Shown: one piece after another, positions 33,988-42,334 of the stretch
Layout of the letters: every line of letters starts with the position of its first letter
Position numbering within the stretch: the stretch's first letter is position 1
From: Flectobacillus major DSM 103
Lineage (GTDB): Bacteria; Bacteroidota; Bacteroidia; Cytophagales; Spirosomataceae
Direction: 5' to 3'
DNA length: 64,000 nucleotides
Assembly: GCF_000427405.1 (NCBI RefSeq)
Contig: NZ_KE386491.1
Location: forward strand, 727,001 to 791,000
Translations under genes and position numbers: made by a program
Notes under the pieces: generated by a model
Databases searched by the model: none
The model's input: only the letters and a program-made list of their open reading frames with translations
Told to the model about the DNA's origin: nothing

Positions 33988-36900
33988 TTAGAAATTAGCT
34001 GTTACGGTTAATTGATACGTTCTTGGAATAGGTACGTTACCAAAGTCTACACCTCTCAACAAACTGCTATTGCCACCAGCATTGGTTTCTGGGTCATAAC
34101 CATTGTAATTGTCCCATGAAACAAGGTTGCGGCCTACCAAAGAAACATTAAGGTCGTATTTACCAGCCAATAATTTAGGGAAAGAATAGCCTAGTGATAA
34201 TTCACGAAGTTTTACAAAAGAACCATTGTCTACACGGTATTCTTCGATAGGTACTAAAGCAAATGCTGTTCCTCTTGGTAATGTTCCTTTTAATTCAGCG
34301 TCGGCAATATCGCCGATACCTACGTTATTACGAGTACGTTTGTCAGCATTGAATACGTCTACTCCTTGAACGGCATCTAACAAGAATCTGAATGAAAGGC
34401 GTTTGTATTGGAAGTTTGAGCTAAATGAGCCTGTCCAGTCTGGATTAGGATTACCGATAATAGTGTTGATAAATGCTCCAGTAGGTTGTCCTTTGTCGTC
34501 ACGTTGAGGAGTATAAGACAAAATACCGTTTTGTGTACCTCTTTCACGTTGAGGAAAGCCCTGAGCTGTGAGTAAATACGAGCCATCGGCATTGCGGGCA
34601 TAAGGGTTGCCATAAAATACCGAAGCTGGCTGGCCTTCAATCAAGAATATTGGGGCTCCTGCAACGTTGGTAATAGCTACATTGCCACCTGGCAACTTCG
34701 TAATTTTGTTGCGGTTGCTACTAAATACTACATTGGCATCCCATTTGAAATCTTTGGTTTTTACAAGGGATGCACCAAGTGAAATCTCAAAACCTTTGTT
34801 TTCCATTTCACCCACGTTGTTGACAATACTAGTACCACCCGACGACGCAGCAAGTACTCGGTTTACAACCAAGTCGCTGATTTTTTGAGCATAGTAGGTT
34901 ACGCCCAATGAAATTTTGTTTTTTACCAAAGAAAAATCGCCACCAAATTCTAGTTCACGCATACGTTCTGGTTTTACAGAAGGGTTGGCCAATTGGCGAC
35001 CTGGTAAAATGGTGCTTTTGCCCAAATAAGCGGCTGGCGAAAACTGCCAAAAACGGTCGTAAGTACCCAAGGCTGTTAACCCACCTGCATCGCCAAACGA
35101 AGCACGTAACTTTGCTCCATTCAACCAGCCATCTTGTCCTTCCAACAATACATAAGAACCACTGATTTTTGGATATAACTGGTTGGTTTGGTCTGGCGAG
35201 AAAATCGTTGAACCATCTCTACGAATCGCACCTGTCAAGAATGCTTTGTTTTTGTAGCCAAAAGTAGCTTGAAAAAACTGACCTGTTACAGCGTAGCGGT
35301 CAAGGCCATAAGCCCCCGTAATAGAAGTACTTGATGCACCACTTATTGTAGTAATAAACGGAGCTAAGTTTTGGCCAGTGGTAGTCGTAAAGTCTGTTTG
35401 TGAATACTGGTGGTTAAAACCTCCAGTTAAGGTCATGTGAAGGTTGTCAGACAGGTATTTGTCGTAGCCAATGTTAACGTCGGTATTGAACAACATTGTA
35501 TTGCTTGTAGCAATTGCTGCGAAGCCCAAAGGATATCGTTCTAGTGGTAAACCTGCCTCTGTGGCATAAGGATAAGGTTTAATAGTATTTTTGCCTAATT
35601 GTGAAAAAGCATCAATACCTACAATCCAGTCAATCGTTAAGCCTTTCAATGGTGTTAGGTTCAGTTGCAAATCAGCAATAGTACGGTTGGTTGATTGTGT
35701 AAAATCCATATCTTCAATAGTAGAAAGTGGATTCACCCGCGAAGGTTCGACAGCCAATAAGTTTCCTGCGGCATCACGCTTTGTAATATCGTAAATATTG
35801 TTGGTGATGTTTACCGAGTTGATAGGGCTATAAAATACGTTTCCGTTTGGTTTTTCATTCGAGAAGCTATTGATATAGTTTAAGCCTGCCGATACTTTTG
35901 CCCAGTTGGTTAAGTGTTGGTCTACACGTACTTTTAGTCCATATCTTTGAAAATCAGAGCCTTTGATAATACCTTGGTTTTTCATGTAAGAAATAGAAGC
36001 CAAGTATTGTGTTTTTTCTGTACCACCTGTAATCGATAAGTAGTTGTCTGTACCTAAGCCCGTTCTATAAATTTGGTCTTGGTAATCATAGCGTGTTACA
36101 TCTACCAAGTTTGTTGCTAATTGTGTAGTTGCACCATCACGAACTATCCCCACGGTAGTAACACCAGGGTTCGCAGCAATTTGGGCTGCCGAAATACCGC
36201 CAATCGTGTGCAAACGCAACCCTGCAAAACCAAATTGTTTGCCATAAGTGCTTACAAATACTTTTTTACGTAGCTCATTTACATTCACACTCGTCGAGAA
36301 AGTCACTTTAGGTGCTCCTGATTTTCCTCTTTTTGTAGTAATAATAATGACCCCATTGCTTGCCCGAGAACCATACACAGCGGCCGCCGCAGCTCCATTA
36401 AGAACGTTGATGGTTTCGATATCGTTAGGGTTTACATCAGCCATACGGTTTGTTCCTAAGTTAGCAGCTCCAGCTTGGTCGCTCAAGGCTACTTGCGAAA
36501 CGTTGGTCGATGAGTTGCTCACTACCACACCGTCAATTACATACAATGGGTCAGAACTACCCCGCAACGATTTTGTACCTCTTAGGCGAATAGAAATACC
36601 CCCTGAAGGGTCGCCAGAGTTTTGGGTGATTTGAGCACCTGGTACTTTTCCTTGAAGAGCCGAGAAAACGTTGGTTGCACCTGATTTTTGAAGTTCTTCA
36701 GCTTTTACCGAATTGATAGTATTTCCCAACTCTCTTTTGTTGGCAGATAGTGTTGAACCCGTAAAAACTACTTCGTCGAGTGCAAAAGCATCGTCGTCGG
36801 CAAGGCTGATGTCAAGGTTGAGGTTGGTGCTGCTACCTAAAGTAATAGCCTTCGATAGATTTTTGTAGCCAATTGAGCGAAAAACTAACTCATAATTACC

Positions 36901-37116
36901 TTCCTTCAGATTCACCCTAAGAGTGTATTCTCCTTTGGCATCGGCAACTGTACCAAGCGTTGTACCTTTTACAAGTACAGATGTTCCTGCAAGTGGCTCG
37001 TTACCTGCCTGAGATACAATTTTACCCTTGATGGTATAGTTTTGTGCCAATGTCGTAATTGACAATAGCATAAACCCTAGCAAAGCCAACAAAGGAATTT
37101 GGAGATGTTTTTTCAT
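33988..37116 (-). CDS. SusC/RagA-family TonB-dependent outer-membrane transporter (first pair)
   Basis: The 1042-residue protein has a signal peptide (cleaved near LAQNY), a carboxypeptidase-like domain (IKGKIVSQAGNEPLAGTSVL), a TonB-box region ALDEVVFTGS, plug motifs YVIDGVVVSNSS and LNGAAAAAVYGSRASNGVI, and a barrel ending in YQLTVTANF. It should import a ligand bound by the SusD-like protein downstream. A DeoR-type regulator gene diverges from its promoter region, which suggests control by a phosphorylated sugar rather than by a hybrid two-component or sigma/anti-sigma system, the usual SusCD regulators. Confidence 0.95.
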   Translation of the reverse strand: MKKHLQIPLLALLGFMLLSITTLAQNYTIKGKIVSQAGNEPLAGTSVLVKGTTLGTVADAKGEYTLRVNLKEGNYELVFRSIGYKNLSKAITLGSSTNLNLDISLADDDAFALDEVVFTGSTLSANKRELGNTINSVKAEELQKSGATNVFSALQGKVPGAQITQNSGDPSGGISIRLRGTKSLRGSSDPLYVIDGVVVSNSSTNVSQVALSDQAGAANLGTNRMADVNPNDIETINVLNGAAAAAVYGSRASNGVIIITTKRGKSGAPKVTFSTSVNVNELRKKVFVSTYGKQFGFAGLRLHTIGGISAAQIAANPGVTTVGIVRDGATTQLATNLVDVTRYDYQDQIYRTGLGTDNYLSITGGTEKTQYLASISYMKNQGIIKGSDFQRYGLKVRVDQHLTNWAKVSAGLNYINSFSNEKPNGNVFYSPINSVNITNNIYDITKRDAAGNLLAVEPSRVNPLSTIEDMDFTQSTNRTIADLQLNLTPLKGLTIDWIVGIDAFSQLGKNTIKPYPYATEAGLPLERYPLGFAAIATSNTMLFNTDVNIGYDKYLSDNLHMTLTGGFNHQYSQTDFTTTTGQNLAPFITTISGASSTSITGAYGLDRYAVTGQFFQATFGYKNKAFLTGAIRRDGSTIFSPDQTNQLYPKISGSYVLLEGQDGWLNGAKLRASFGDAGGLTALGTYDRFWQFSPAAYLGKSTILPGRQLANPSVKPERMRELEFGGDFSLVKNKISLGVTYYAQKISDLVVNRVLAASSGGTSIVNNVGEMENKGFEISLGASLVKTKDFKWDANVVFSSNRNKITKLPGGNVAITNVAGAPIFLIEGQPASVFYGNPYARNADGSYLLTAQGFPQRERGTQNGILSYTPQRDDKGQPTGAFINTIIGNPNPDWTGSFSSNFQYKRLSFRFLLDAVQGVDVFNADKRTRNNVGIGDIADAELKGTLPRGTAFALVPIEEYRVDNGSFVKLRELSLGYSFPKLLAGKYDLNVSLVGRNLVSWDNYNGYDPETNAGGNSSLLRGVDFGNVPIPRTYQLTVTANF

Positions 37117-37238
37117 AAGTCAATAAATGGTTAAATTTGAGTGAATGGGAGTGTTTTGCAGGTTTTTGCATTTTTGTCTATTTATCAATTCACACAAACA
37201 AGCAAATACCTGCAATGAATGTGCTGATGAAATATTGA

Positions 37239-37246
37239 CAAAAATA
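37239..37246 (-). promoter_or_regulatory. -7 element upstream of the first SusC gene (minus strand)
   Basis: CAAAAATA on the plus strand reads TATTTTTG on the minus strand, an exact TAnnTTTG match about 120 bp before the SusC start. A -33 TTG at the right distance was not seen. Confidence 0.35.
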
Positions 37247-37380
37247 TTGAATTTATTGAGATTTGTTTAAATTTATATAAATATTTTACCATATATAGGT
37301 ATAATTCCTTAGCATAGGCTTAATACCTGCTCTTTTCAAATAGGCATAAAAACGCATTTTGCCACTGATATCAATAAACT

Positions 37381-38124
37381 ATGTTAAAAAAAGAACGACA
37401 GTCCTTTATTATCAAAGAAATTAATTTGCATAACAAAATTCTTTCTTCCGACCTGAGTATTGCCCTCGATGTTTCTGAAGATACGATCCGAAGGGATTTG
37501 AATGAGTTGGCTACCGAAGGGAAAATTATCAAAGTGCATGGTGGAGCTTTATCCAAATCCTATAATGTGTCGGCTCGACAGATTGATACCTATGCTTACG
37601 AAAAGAAGGAAGTTATTGCTCAAAAAACAATTAAGCTTATCAAAGATGGTATGGTAATTCTTACCAGTGGGGGCACAACCATGCGTGAAATTGCCAAACG
37701 GCTACCTGAGTATTTGCATATAACTTTCTTTACAATTAGCCCGCTGATTGCCCTCGAATTGGTAGAACACCCCAAGGTAAAAGTGATTCTTTTGGGTGGG
37801 CAGCTTTCCAACGACTCTAAAGTGGCAATAGGAGCAGAGGTAGTTCAGAAAATAGATGAAATCAAGGCCGATTTATGTATCTTGGGTGTAAATGGTATGG
37901 ATGTGGAAGGTATCACCGATTCGGATTATGATGTGGTGCAGGTCAAAAAAGCAATGATTAATGCGTCTCGACAAGTAATTGCTCCTACGATTTCCGAAAA
38001 ACTTAATTCTTCGTTGCGTTATAAAGTTACTGCTATCAACAAAGTAGATTATTTGATTACCGAATTATCGCCAGAAGATAAAACCTTATTGCCGTATCAA
38101 GGACAAATAAAACATATCTTGTGA
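37381..38124 (+). CDS. DeoR-family transcriptional regulator
   Basis: The 247-residue protein has the DeoR N-terminal helix-turn-helix (ILSSDLSIALDVSEDTIRRD, residues about 21-40), the linker EGKIIKVHGGA and the C-terminal DeoRC sugar-phosphate sensor with ILTSGGTTMREIA and KVKVILLGGQLSNDS. DeoR proteins are usually repressors released by phosphorylated sugars. It diverges from the SusC gene over a 264-bp region, so it is the best candidate for controlling the SusCD locus; aroB follows 57 bp downstream on the same strand and may be co-transcribed. Confidence 0.93.
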   Translation: MLKKERQSFIIKEINLHNKILSSDLSIALDVSEDTIRRDLNELATEGKIIKVHGGALSKSYNVSARQIDTYAYEKKEVIAQKTIKLIKDGMVILTSGGTTMREIAKRLPEYLHITFFTISPLIALELVEHPKVKVILLGGQLSNDSKVAIGAEVVQKIDEIKADLCILGVNGMDVEGITDSDYDVVQVKKAMINASRQVIAPTISEKLNSSLRYKVTAINKVDYLITELSPEDKTLLPYQGQIKHIL

Positions 38125-38181
38125 TTTGGGTATCGAAGAAAATGGGTAATTTTGAAGACAAAACGTTAATCAAATACTAAG

Positions 38182-39207
38182 ATGTCTTCTGTTGTTATTG
38201 CTTCTATTACGGAAAGCTTACCTCAATTTCTTTCTGAAAATACATATTCCAAAATCCATGTAATTGTGGATGAAAAAACCAAACGCCATTGTTATCCTTT
38301 GGTAAAACCGCTTTTACCTAAGCATACGCTTACGCAGATCAAATCGGGCGAGGAGGAAAAAAACTTAACAACTTGTGAGAAAATTTGGCAAGGTATGACC
38401 GATGCCGAACTGGATAGACATAGCTTGGTGATTAATATTGGGGGTGGTGTAATTGGTGACATGGGCGGCTTTTGTGCTTCTACTTACAAACGAGGGATTG
38501 ATTTTGTTCAAGTGCCCACCACGCTTTTGTCGCAGGTAGATGCCAGTGTTGGAGGAAAATTGGGTATCGATTTTCATGGATTTAAAAATCATATTGGCGT
38601 TTTTAGAATTCCGAATGCTGTATTAATAGATGCAGCTTTCTTGAAAACATTGCCTGAGCGGGAACTTCGTTCTGGTTTTGCCGAAATTGTTAAGCATTGT
38701 TTAATTGCTGATGCCCAAAAATGGCAGCAAATCAAGAGAAAGGATTTTGCCGAGCAAGATTTTACAGATTTGATAACCCATTCGGTAGAAATCAAAAAAC
38801 ATGTTGTGGCTCAAGACCCAACAGAAAAAGGGTTGCGTAAAATTCTGAATTTTGGACATACTTTAGGGCATGCTATCGAAACATTTTATTTAGGAAAACC
38901 CAAATTACATTTGTTGCATGGCGAGGCTATTGCTGCTGGTATGATTTGCGAAGCCTATATTTCATACCAACGAGGCATGATTGATGAAAAGGCTTTGGCC
39001 GAGATAGAAGAGTTTATTTTTGCGGTGTATGGACGAGCTACCATTTATGAGCAAGATATTGACGCAATTATTGCCCTAACAGCTCAAGACAAAAAGAATA
39101 AAGGTAAAGAGGTGCGTTTTTCGTTGTTGGGAGGGATTGGCCAATGTGGCTTTGATATAGTTGTGAGTGCCAAAGAAATGAAAGAAGCACTTTTGTATTA
39201 TATTTAA
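38182..39207 (+). CDS. aroB: 3-Dehydroquinate synthase AroB
   Basis: AroB closes the first ring of the shikimate pathway from DAHP, using NAD and a metal ion. The 341-residue protein has the NAD-binding segment NIGGGVIGDMGGFCASTYKRG, VPTTLLSQVDASVGGKLGID, the metal-ligand motifs SGFAEIVKHCLI (Glu) and NFGHTLGHAIE (His), and HGEAIAAGM (His). All key residues are present and the length is normal. It shares a strand with the DeoR gene and converges with gatC. Confidence 0.97.
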   Translation: MSSVVIASITESLPQFLSENTYSKIHVIVDEKTKRHCYPLVKPLLPKHTLTQIKSGEEEKNLTTCEKIWQGMTDAELDRHSLVINIGGGVIGDMGGFCASTYKRGIDFVQVPTTLLSQVDASVGGKLGIDFHGFKNHIGVFRIPNAVLIDAAFLKTLPERELRSGFAEIVKHCLIADAQKWQQIKRKDFAEQDFTDLITHSVEIKKHVVAQDPTEKGLRKILNFGHTLGHAIETFYLGKPKLHLLHGEAIAAGMICEAYISYQRGMIDEKALAEIEEFIFAVYGRATIYEQDIDAIIALTAQDKKNKGKEVRFSLLGGIGQCGFDIVVSAKEMKEALLYYI

Positions 39208-39214
39208 AAAAAAT

Positions 39215-39247
39215 AGGCGTAAAGTTCTAAATCAGAATTTTACGCCT
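39215..39247. terminator. Bidirectional terminator between aroB and gatC
   Basis: The stem AGGCGTAAA / TTTACGCCT is extended by TTCT/AGAA inner pairs, 7 bp after the aroB stop and 24 bp past the gatC stop. Confidence 0.75.
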
Positions 39248-39271
39248 TTATAATAAATACCCATCAAAGCC

Positions 39272-39559
39272 CTATTCTATTACTTTGGGTACTCTAAAAT
39301 ACTCGCCATCTTGTTTTGGAGCATTTTTAAGCCCTTGTTCTCTCGAAATATTAGGTACAACAACATCTTCACGCAAGGCATTTACTTCTAAGCTCATGTG
39401 AGTAAGTGGTTGTACATTGGCTGTATCTATCTCATTCAATTCTTCCATCCAAGTCAATACCGAATTGAGCGAGCCAATAATTTCGGTTTCTGCCGATTCG
39501 GGCATTTCTAAACGTGCCAAATGGGCTATTTTTTGGAGTGCTTCTTTATCAATTTTCAT
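39272..39559 (-). CDS. gatC: Asp-tRNA(Asn)/Glu-tRNA(Gln) amidotransferase subunit C
   Basis: GatC is the small belt-like subunit that holds GatA and GatB together in the amidotransferase that makes Gln-tRNA and Asn-tRNA. The 95-residue sequence shows IDKEALQKIAHLARLEMPE at the start, VLTWMEELNEIDTANVQPLTH in the middle and ALREDVV followed by a C-terminal YFRVPKVIE, all typical. It begins 1 bp after the 62-residue upstream gene and is co-transcribed with it, and perhaps with gltX, the synthetase whose product could feed the amidotransferase. Confidence 0.95.
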   Translation of the reverse strand: MKIDKEALQKIAHLARLEMPESAETEIIGSLNSVLTWMEELNEIDTANVQPLTHMSLEVNALREDVVVPNISREQGLKNAPKQDGEYFRVPKVIE

Positions 39560-39560
39560 A

Positions 39561-39749
39561 TTATTTCTCAGACTCGTCTCGTCCTCTTAATTTTTTATCG
39601 TCCATGTGCTTATTCAGAAATTCATTGATTTTGTCAATGTCGATACTTCTGTTGATTTCGCCAAATGAGTTGATTTTGATGTCGAAACCATCCAATTCAT
39701 CATGCACTTTGGGTAATTCTTGTTTGGGAGCTTCCTTTTTCTTAGCCAT
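39561..39749 (-). CDS. Small charged hypothetical protein, coupled to gatC
   Basis: This 62-residue protein is very hydrophilic, with a Lys-rich start (MAKKKEAPKQELPKVHDEL), a central FDIKINSFGEINRSIDIDKI and a Lys/Asp/Arg-rich tail. There is no signal peptide or membrane segment. Its stop codon and the gatC start are 1 bp apart, so it is almost certainly translated. I recall similar short ORFs beside gatC in other Bacteroidetes but know no function. An accessory role in the amidotransferase or in translation is possible by position only. Confidence 0.75.
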   Translation of the reverse strand: MAKKKEAPKQELPKVHDELDGFDIKINSFGEINRSIDIDKINEFLNKHMDDKKLRGRDESEK

Positions 39750-39811
39750 GATTTTACTTAAATTTTAGTTGAAAGTTGAGAAATGGATGTATTTACGATA
39801 CAACTTTGTGC

Positions 39812-41311
39812 TTACTGAAGTTTTTCCAATGCTGTTGTCAATCTTGTAATCACTTCATCTTTACCCATAATTTCCATCGATAACATCAAGTCGGGGCCTG
39901 CACCTACGCCTGTTACGGCTACTCGTAAAGCCTGCATTACTTTTCCCATTTTGATACCTAGTTTTTCTAACTCAGCTACCAAAGCGTGTTTGATGTCGTT
40001 GGCAACGAAGTTTTCTATGGCTGGCAAAGCGTCTTTGAAAGCCGCAATACCCTTTTTGGCATCGTCGTTCCATTTAGAAGCTACTACGGCTTCGTCGTAG
40101 CTAGTTGGAGCTGTAAATAATGCTTTGGCCTCTTGGGTTATTTGCTGAGGGAAAGTTACTCTTTCTTTGAAAAGATGTACAATTTTTACGGCTTTATCGG
40201 TATCAAAATCAGCCAAATACGTTTGAGCCAAATTTTCATCGCTGCGTTGGCGAAGATACTGCTCATTGTACCATTTGGCTTTATTAATATCAAATTTAGC
40301 TCCAGCTTTGTTGATTCTTTCTAAAGAGAAAGCCTCAATCAATTCATCCATGCTAAATATTTCTTGTTCTGTGCCAGGATTCCAGCCTAAAAATGCCAAG
40401 AAATTGATAAGTGCTTCTTTCAAATACCCTTCTTCTCTGAAGCCGATAGCTTTTACGCCTTCTGGGCTAATCCATTCTAAAGGAAATACAGGGAAACCAC
40501 CCAATTCAGCATCTCTTTTCGAGAGTTTGCCATTTCCTTCTGGCTTTAGCAAAAGAGGCAAGTGTGCAAACTGAGGCATTGTATTTTCCCAGCCAAAGGC
40601 ACGGTACAACAATACGTGTAGAGGGGCCGATGGCAACCATTCTTCGCCACGAATTACGTGCGAGATTTCCATCAAATGGTCATCAACAACATTGGCAAGG
40701 TGATAAGTAGGCAGGCCGTCCGACTTCATCAAAACCTTATCGTCGATGGTTGAAGAGTGTACGTGTACCCAGTCACGAATCAAATCTTTAAAACGGATTT
40801 CCTCTTTGGCAGGTACTTTCAAACGAATTACATAAGGGTCGCCAGCGGCTATTTTAGCCTGAACGTCTTCGGCCGAAAGGGTCAATGAGTTTTTTAGGCG
40901 AGTTCTGGTAACGGCATTGTATTGAAACGCCGACCCCTGACTCTCAAAGGTTTGACGCATAGCATCTAGCTCGTCGGTAGTATCAAAGGCATAATACGCT
41001 TTGCCAGCATCAATCAACTGCTGTGCATATTGCTGATAAATAGCCGAACGCTCGGATTGACGATACGGAGCGTGTGGCCCGCCCACGCCTACGCCTTCGT
41101 CTATAGTAATGCCAAGCCATTGGAGCGATTCTTGAATGTATTCTTCAGCTCCTTGAACAAAGCGATTTTGGTCGGTATCTTCAATACGGAGCAGCATTTT
41201 GCCCCCTAATTTCTTGGCTAATAAATAGTTATATAATGCTGTTCTTACACCGCCAATGTGCAATGCACCTGTTGGACTTGGAGCAAAACGTACTCTTACT
41301 TGTTGACTCAT
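39812..41311 (-). CDS. gltX: Glutamyl-tRNA synthetase
   Basis: GltX charges tRNA-Glu, a class I synthetase. The 499-residue protein has the HIGH region RFAPSPTGALHIGGVRTALY, the QSERSAIYQQYAQQL segment, and the KMSKS-equivalent KLSKRDAELG near residue 255, followed by the helical anticodon-binding domain with INKAKWYNEQYLR. Length is normal. It is 62 bp upstream of the small gene and gatC on the same strand; a non-discriminating enzyme feeding the Gat amidotransferase would fit, although discrimination cannot be judged here. Confidence 0.97.
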   Translation of the reverse strand: MSQQVRVRFAPSPTGALHIGGVRTALYNYLLAKKLGGKMLLRIEDTDQNRFVQGAEEYIQESLQWLGITIDEGVGVGGPHAPYRQSERSAIYQQYAQQLIDAGKAYYAFDTTDELDAMRQTFESQGSAFQYNAVTRTRLKNSLTLSAEDVQAKIAAGDPYVIRLKVPAKEEIRFKDLIRDWVHVHSSTIDDKVLMKSDGLPTYHLANVVDDHLMEISHVIRGEEWLPSAPLHVLLYRAFGWENTMPQFAHLPLLLKPEGNGKLSKRDAELGGFPVFPLEWISPEGVKAIGFREEGYLKEALINFLAFLGWNPGTEQEIFSMDELIEAFSLERINKAGAKFDINKAKWYNEQYLRQRSDENLAQTYLADFDTDKAVKIVHLFKERVTFPQQITQEAKALFTAPTSYDEAVVASKWNDDAKKGIAAFKDALPAIENFVANDIKHALVAELEKLGIKMGKVMQALRVAVTGVGAGPDLMLSMEIMGKDEVITRLTTALEKLQ

Positions 41312-41411
41312 TATCTCTTGGTTTTATTCAGGCTACAAAGATAATTTAGATTTGCAGGATAAAAAGCGAAGGGGAAGGATTTTAATCGGATTTGGAACTA
41401 CGGGTTTGGGA

Positions 41412-41455
41412 TTGTGGATGAATGTATGCTTTTAGGGCCTATTTGTTATCCACAA
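41412..41455. promoter_or_regulatory. Inverted pair of DnaA-box-like 9-mers between ridA and gltX
   Basis: A perfect DnaA box TTATCCACA (41446-41454) faces an inverted near-match (TTGTGGATG at 41412-41420). Together they form a stem GGGATTGTGGAT / ATCCACAACCCC with one mismatch. The hairpin lies just past the ridA stop codon and may simply be a terminator; there is no other sign of an origin. Confidence 0.3.
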
Positions 41456-41465
41456 CCCCTGTAAC

Positions 41466-41837
41466 TTATGCTACGGCAATACAAGAAATCTCTACGTTAA
41501 CATCTTTGGGCAAACGAGCTACCTCTACGGTTTCACGAGCAGGAGGGTTGCTTGTAAAATAACTGCCATATACCTCGTTGATAGCGACAAAGTTGTTCAA
41601 GTCTTTTACGAAAATAGACGCTTTTACTACGTTTTCAAAAGTCATATCTGCCGCTTCTAAAATAGCTTTCAGATTTTCCATTACTTGTTTGGTTTCGTCT
41701 TGAATGCTAGCCCCTGCTTCGGCCAAAGCAAAGGCAATTTGTCCAGAAATATACAAAGTTCCATTGGCCAATACTGCTTGAGAATAGGGGCCAATGGCAG
41801 CAGGAGCTTTTTCAGAGAAAATAATTTGCTTGCTCAT
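41466..41837 (-). CDS. ridA: RidA family enamine/imine deaminase (cytoplasmic)
   Basis: RidA hydrolyses reactive 2-aminoacrylate and other enamines made by PLP enzymes. The 123-residue protein shows the family signature: AAIGPYSQAVLANGTLYISGQ near the N-terminus, the VVKASIFVKDLNNFVAINEVY stretch with the active-site Arg later in PPARETVEVARLPKDVNVEI, and ISCIAVA at the end. There is no signal peptide, unlike the second RidA at 60.0 kb. It stands alone, divergent from the VOC gene. Confidence 0.93.
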   Translation of the reverse strand: MSKQIIFSEKAPAAIGPYSQAVLANGTLYISGQIAFALAEAGASIQDETKQVMENLKAILEAADMTFENVVKASIFVKDLNNFVAINEVYGSYFTSNPPARETVEVARLPKDVNVEISCIAVA

Positions 41838-41944
41838 TGATAGTTTAATACGTTTGTTGTTAATTATAATATTTGGTGCAAGTTACTAATAAGTGCGTCT
41901 TTCTCTATAGATGTTTTGTGTACTTTTGTAAAAAATCAATCATT

Positions 41945-42334
41945 ATGCTTCCTATCAATCATATTCATCATATTGCCATTATCTGTTCGGATTATGCAGT
42001 TTCAAAGCAATTTTATACCGAAATCTTAGGTTTTCAGGTTGTACAAGAGGTGTATCGTGCCGAACGAGATTCCTACAAGCTTGACCTCAGTGTAAACGGT
42101 TTGTATCAAATAGAGTTATTCTCTTTTCCTAATCCTCCTAAAAGACCCTCACGTCCAGAATCTTGTGGATTGAGGCATCTGGCTTTTGAAGTTGACAGTG
42201 TGCCATTGGTGCATGATTTGTTAAACTCAAAAGGGGTTGAATGCGAAGCAATTAGAATAGATGAAACCTCGGGCAAAGAATTCTTTTTTATAGCCGACCC
42301 CGATGGCTTACCTATCGAGTTTTATGAAAAATAA
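41945..42334 (+). CDS. VOC family protein (glyoxalase-like, YaeR type)
   Basis: The 129-residue protein is a vicinal-oxygen-chelate fold: INHIHHIAIICSDYAVSKQF at the start (His metal ligand), LGLF-like turn EILGFQVVQE, GLRHLAFEVDS with a second His, and FFIADPDGLPIEFYEK with the terminal Glu ligand. This pattern matches the YaeR/SMU1112c group, which lacks an assigned substrate; glyoxalase I activity should not be assumed. The start at 41945 begins the domain directly; the open frame upstream adds 24 unrelated residues. It overlaps the EamA gene by 11 bp, so the two are translationally coupled. Confidence 0.9.
   Translation: MLPINHIHHIAIICSDYAVSKQFYTEILGFQVVQEVYRAERDSYKLDLSVNGLYQIELFSFPNPPKRPSRPESCGLRHLAFEVDSVPLVHDLLNSKGVECEAIRIDETSGKEFFFIADPDGLPIEFYEK

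Noticed and set aside
41446-41454. Perfect DnaA box as sign of a replication origin
   Set aside because: There is no cluster of boxes, no AT-rich unwinding element and none of the usual origin genes; a single 9-mer is not unlikely by chance in 64 kb.
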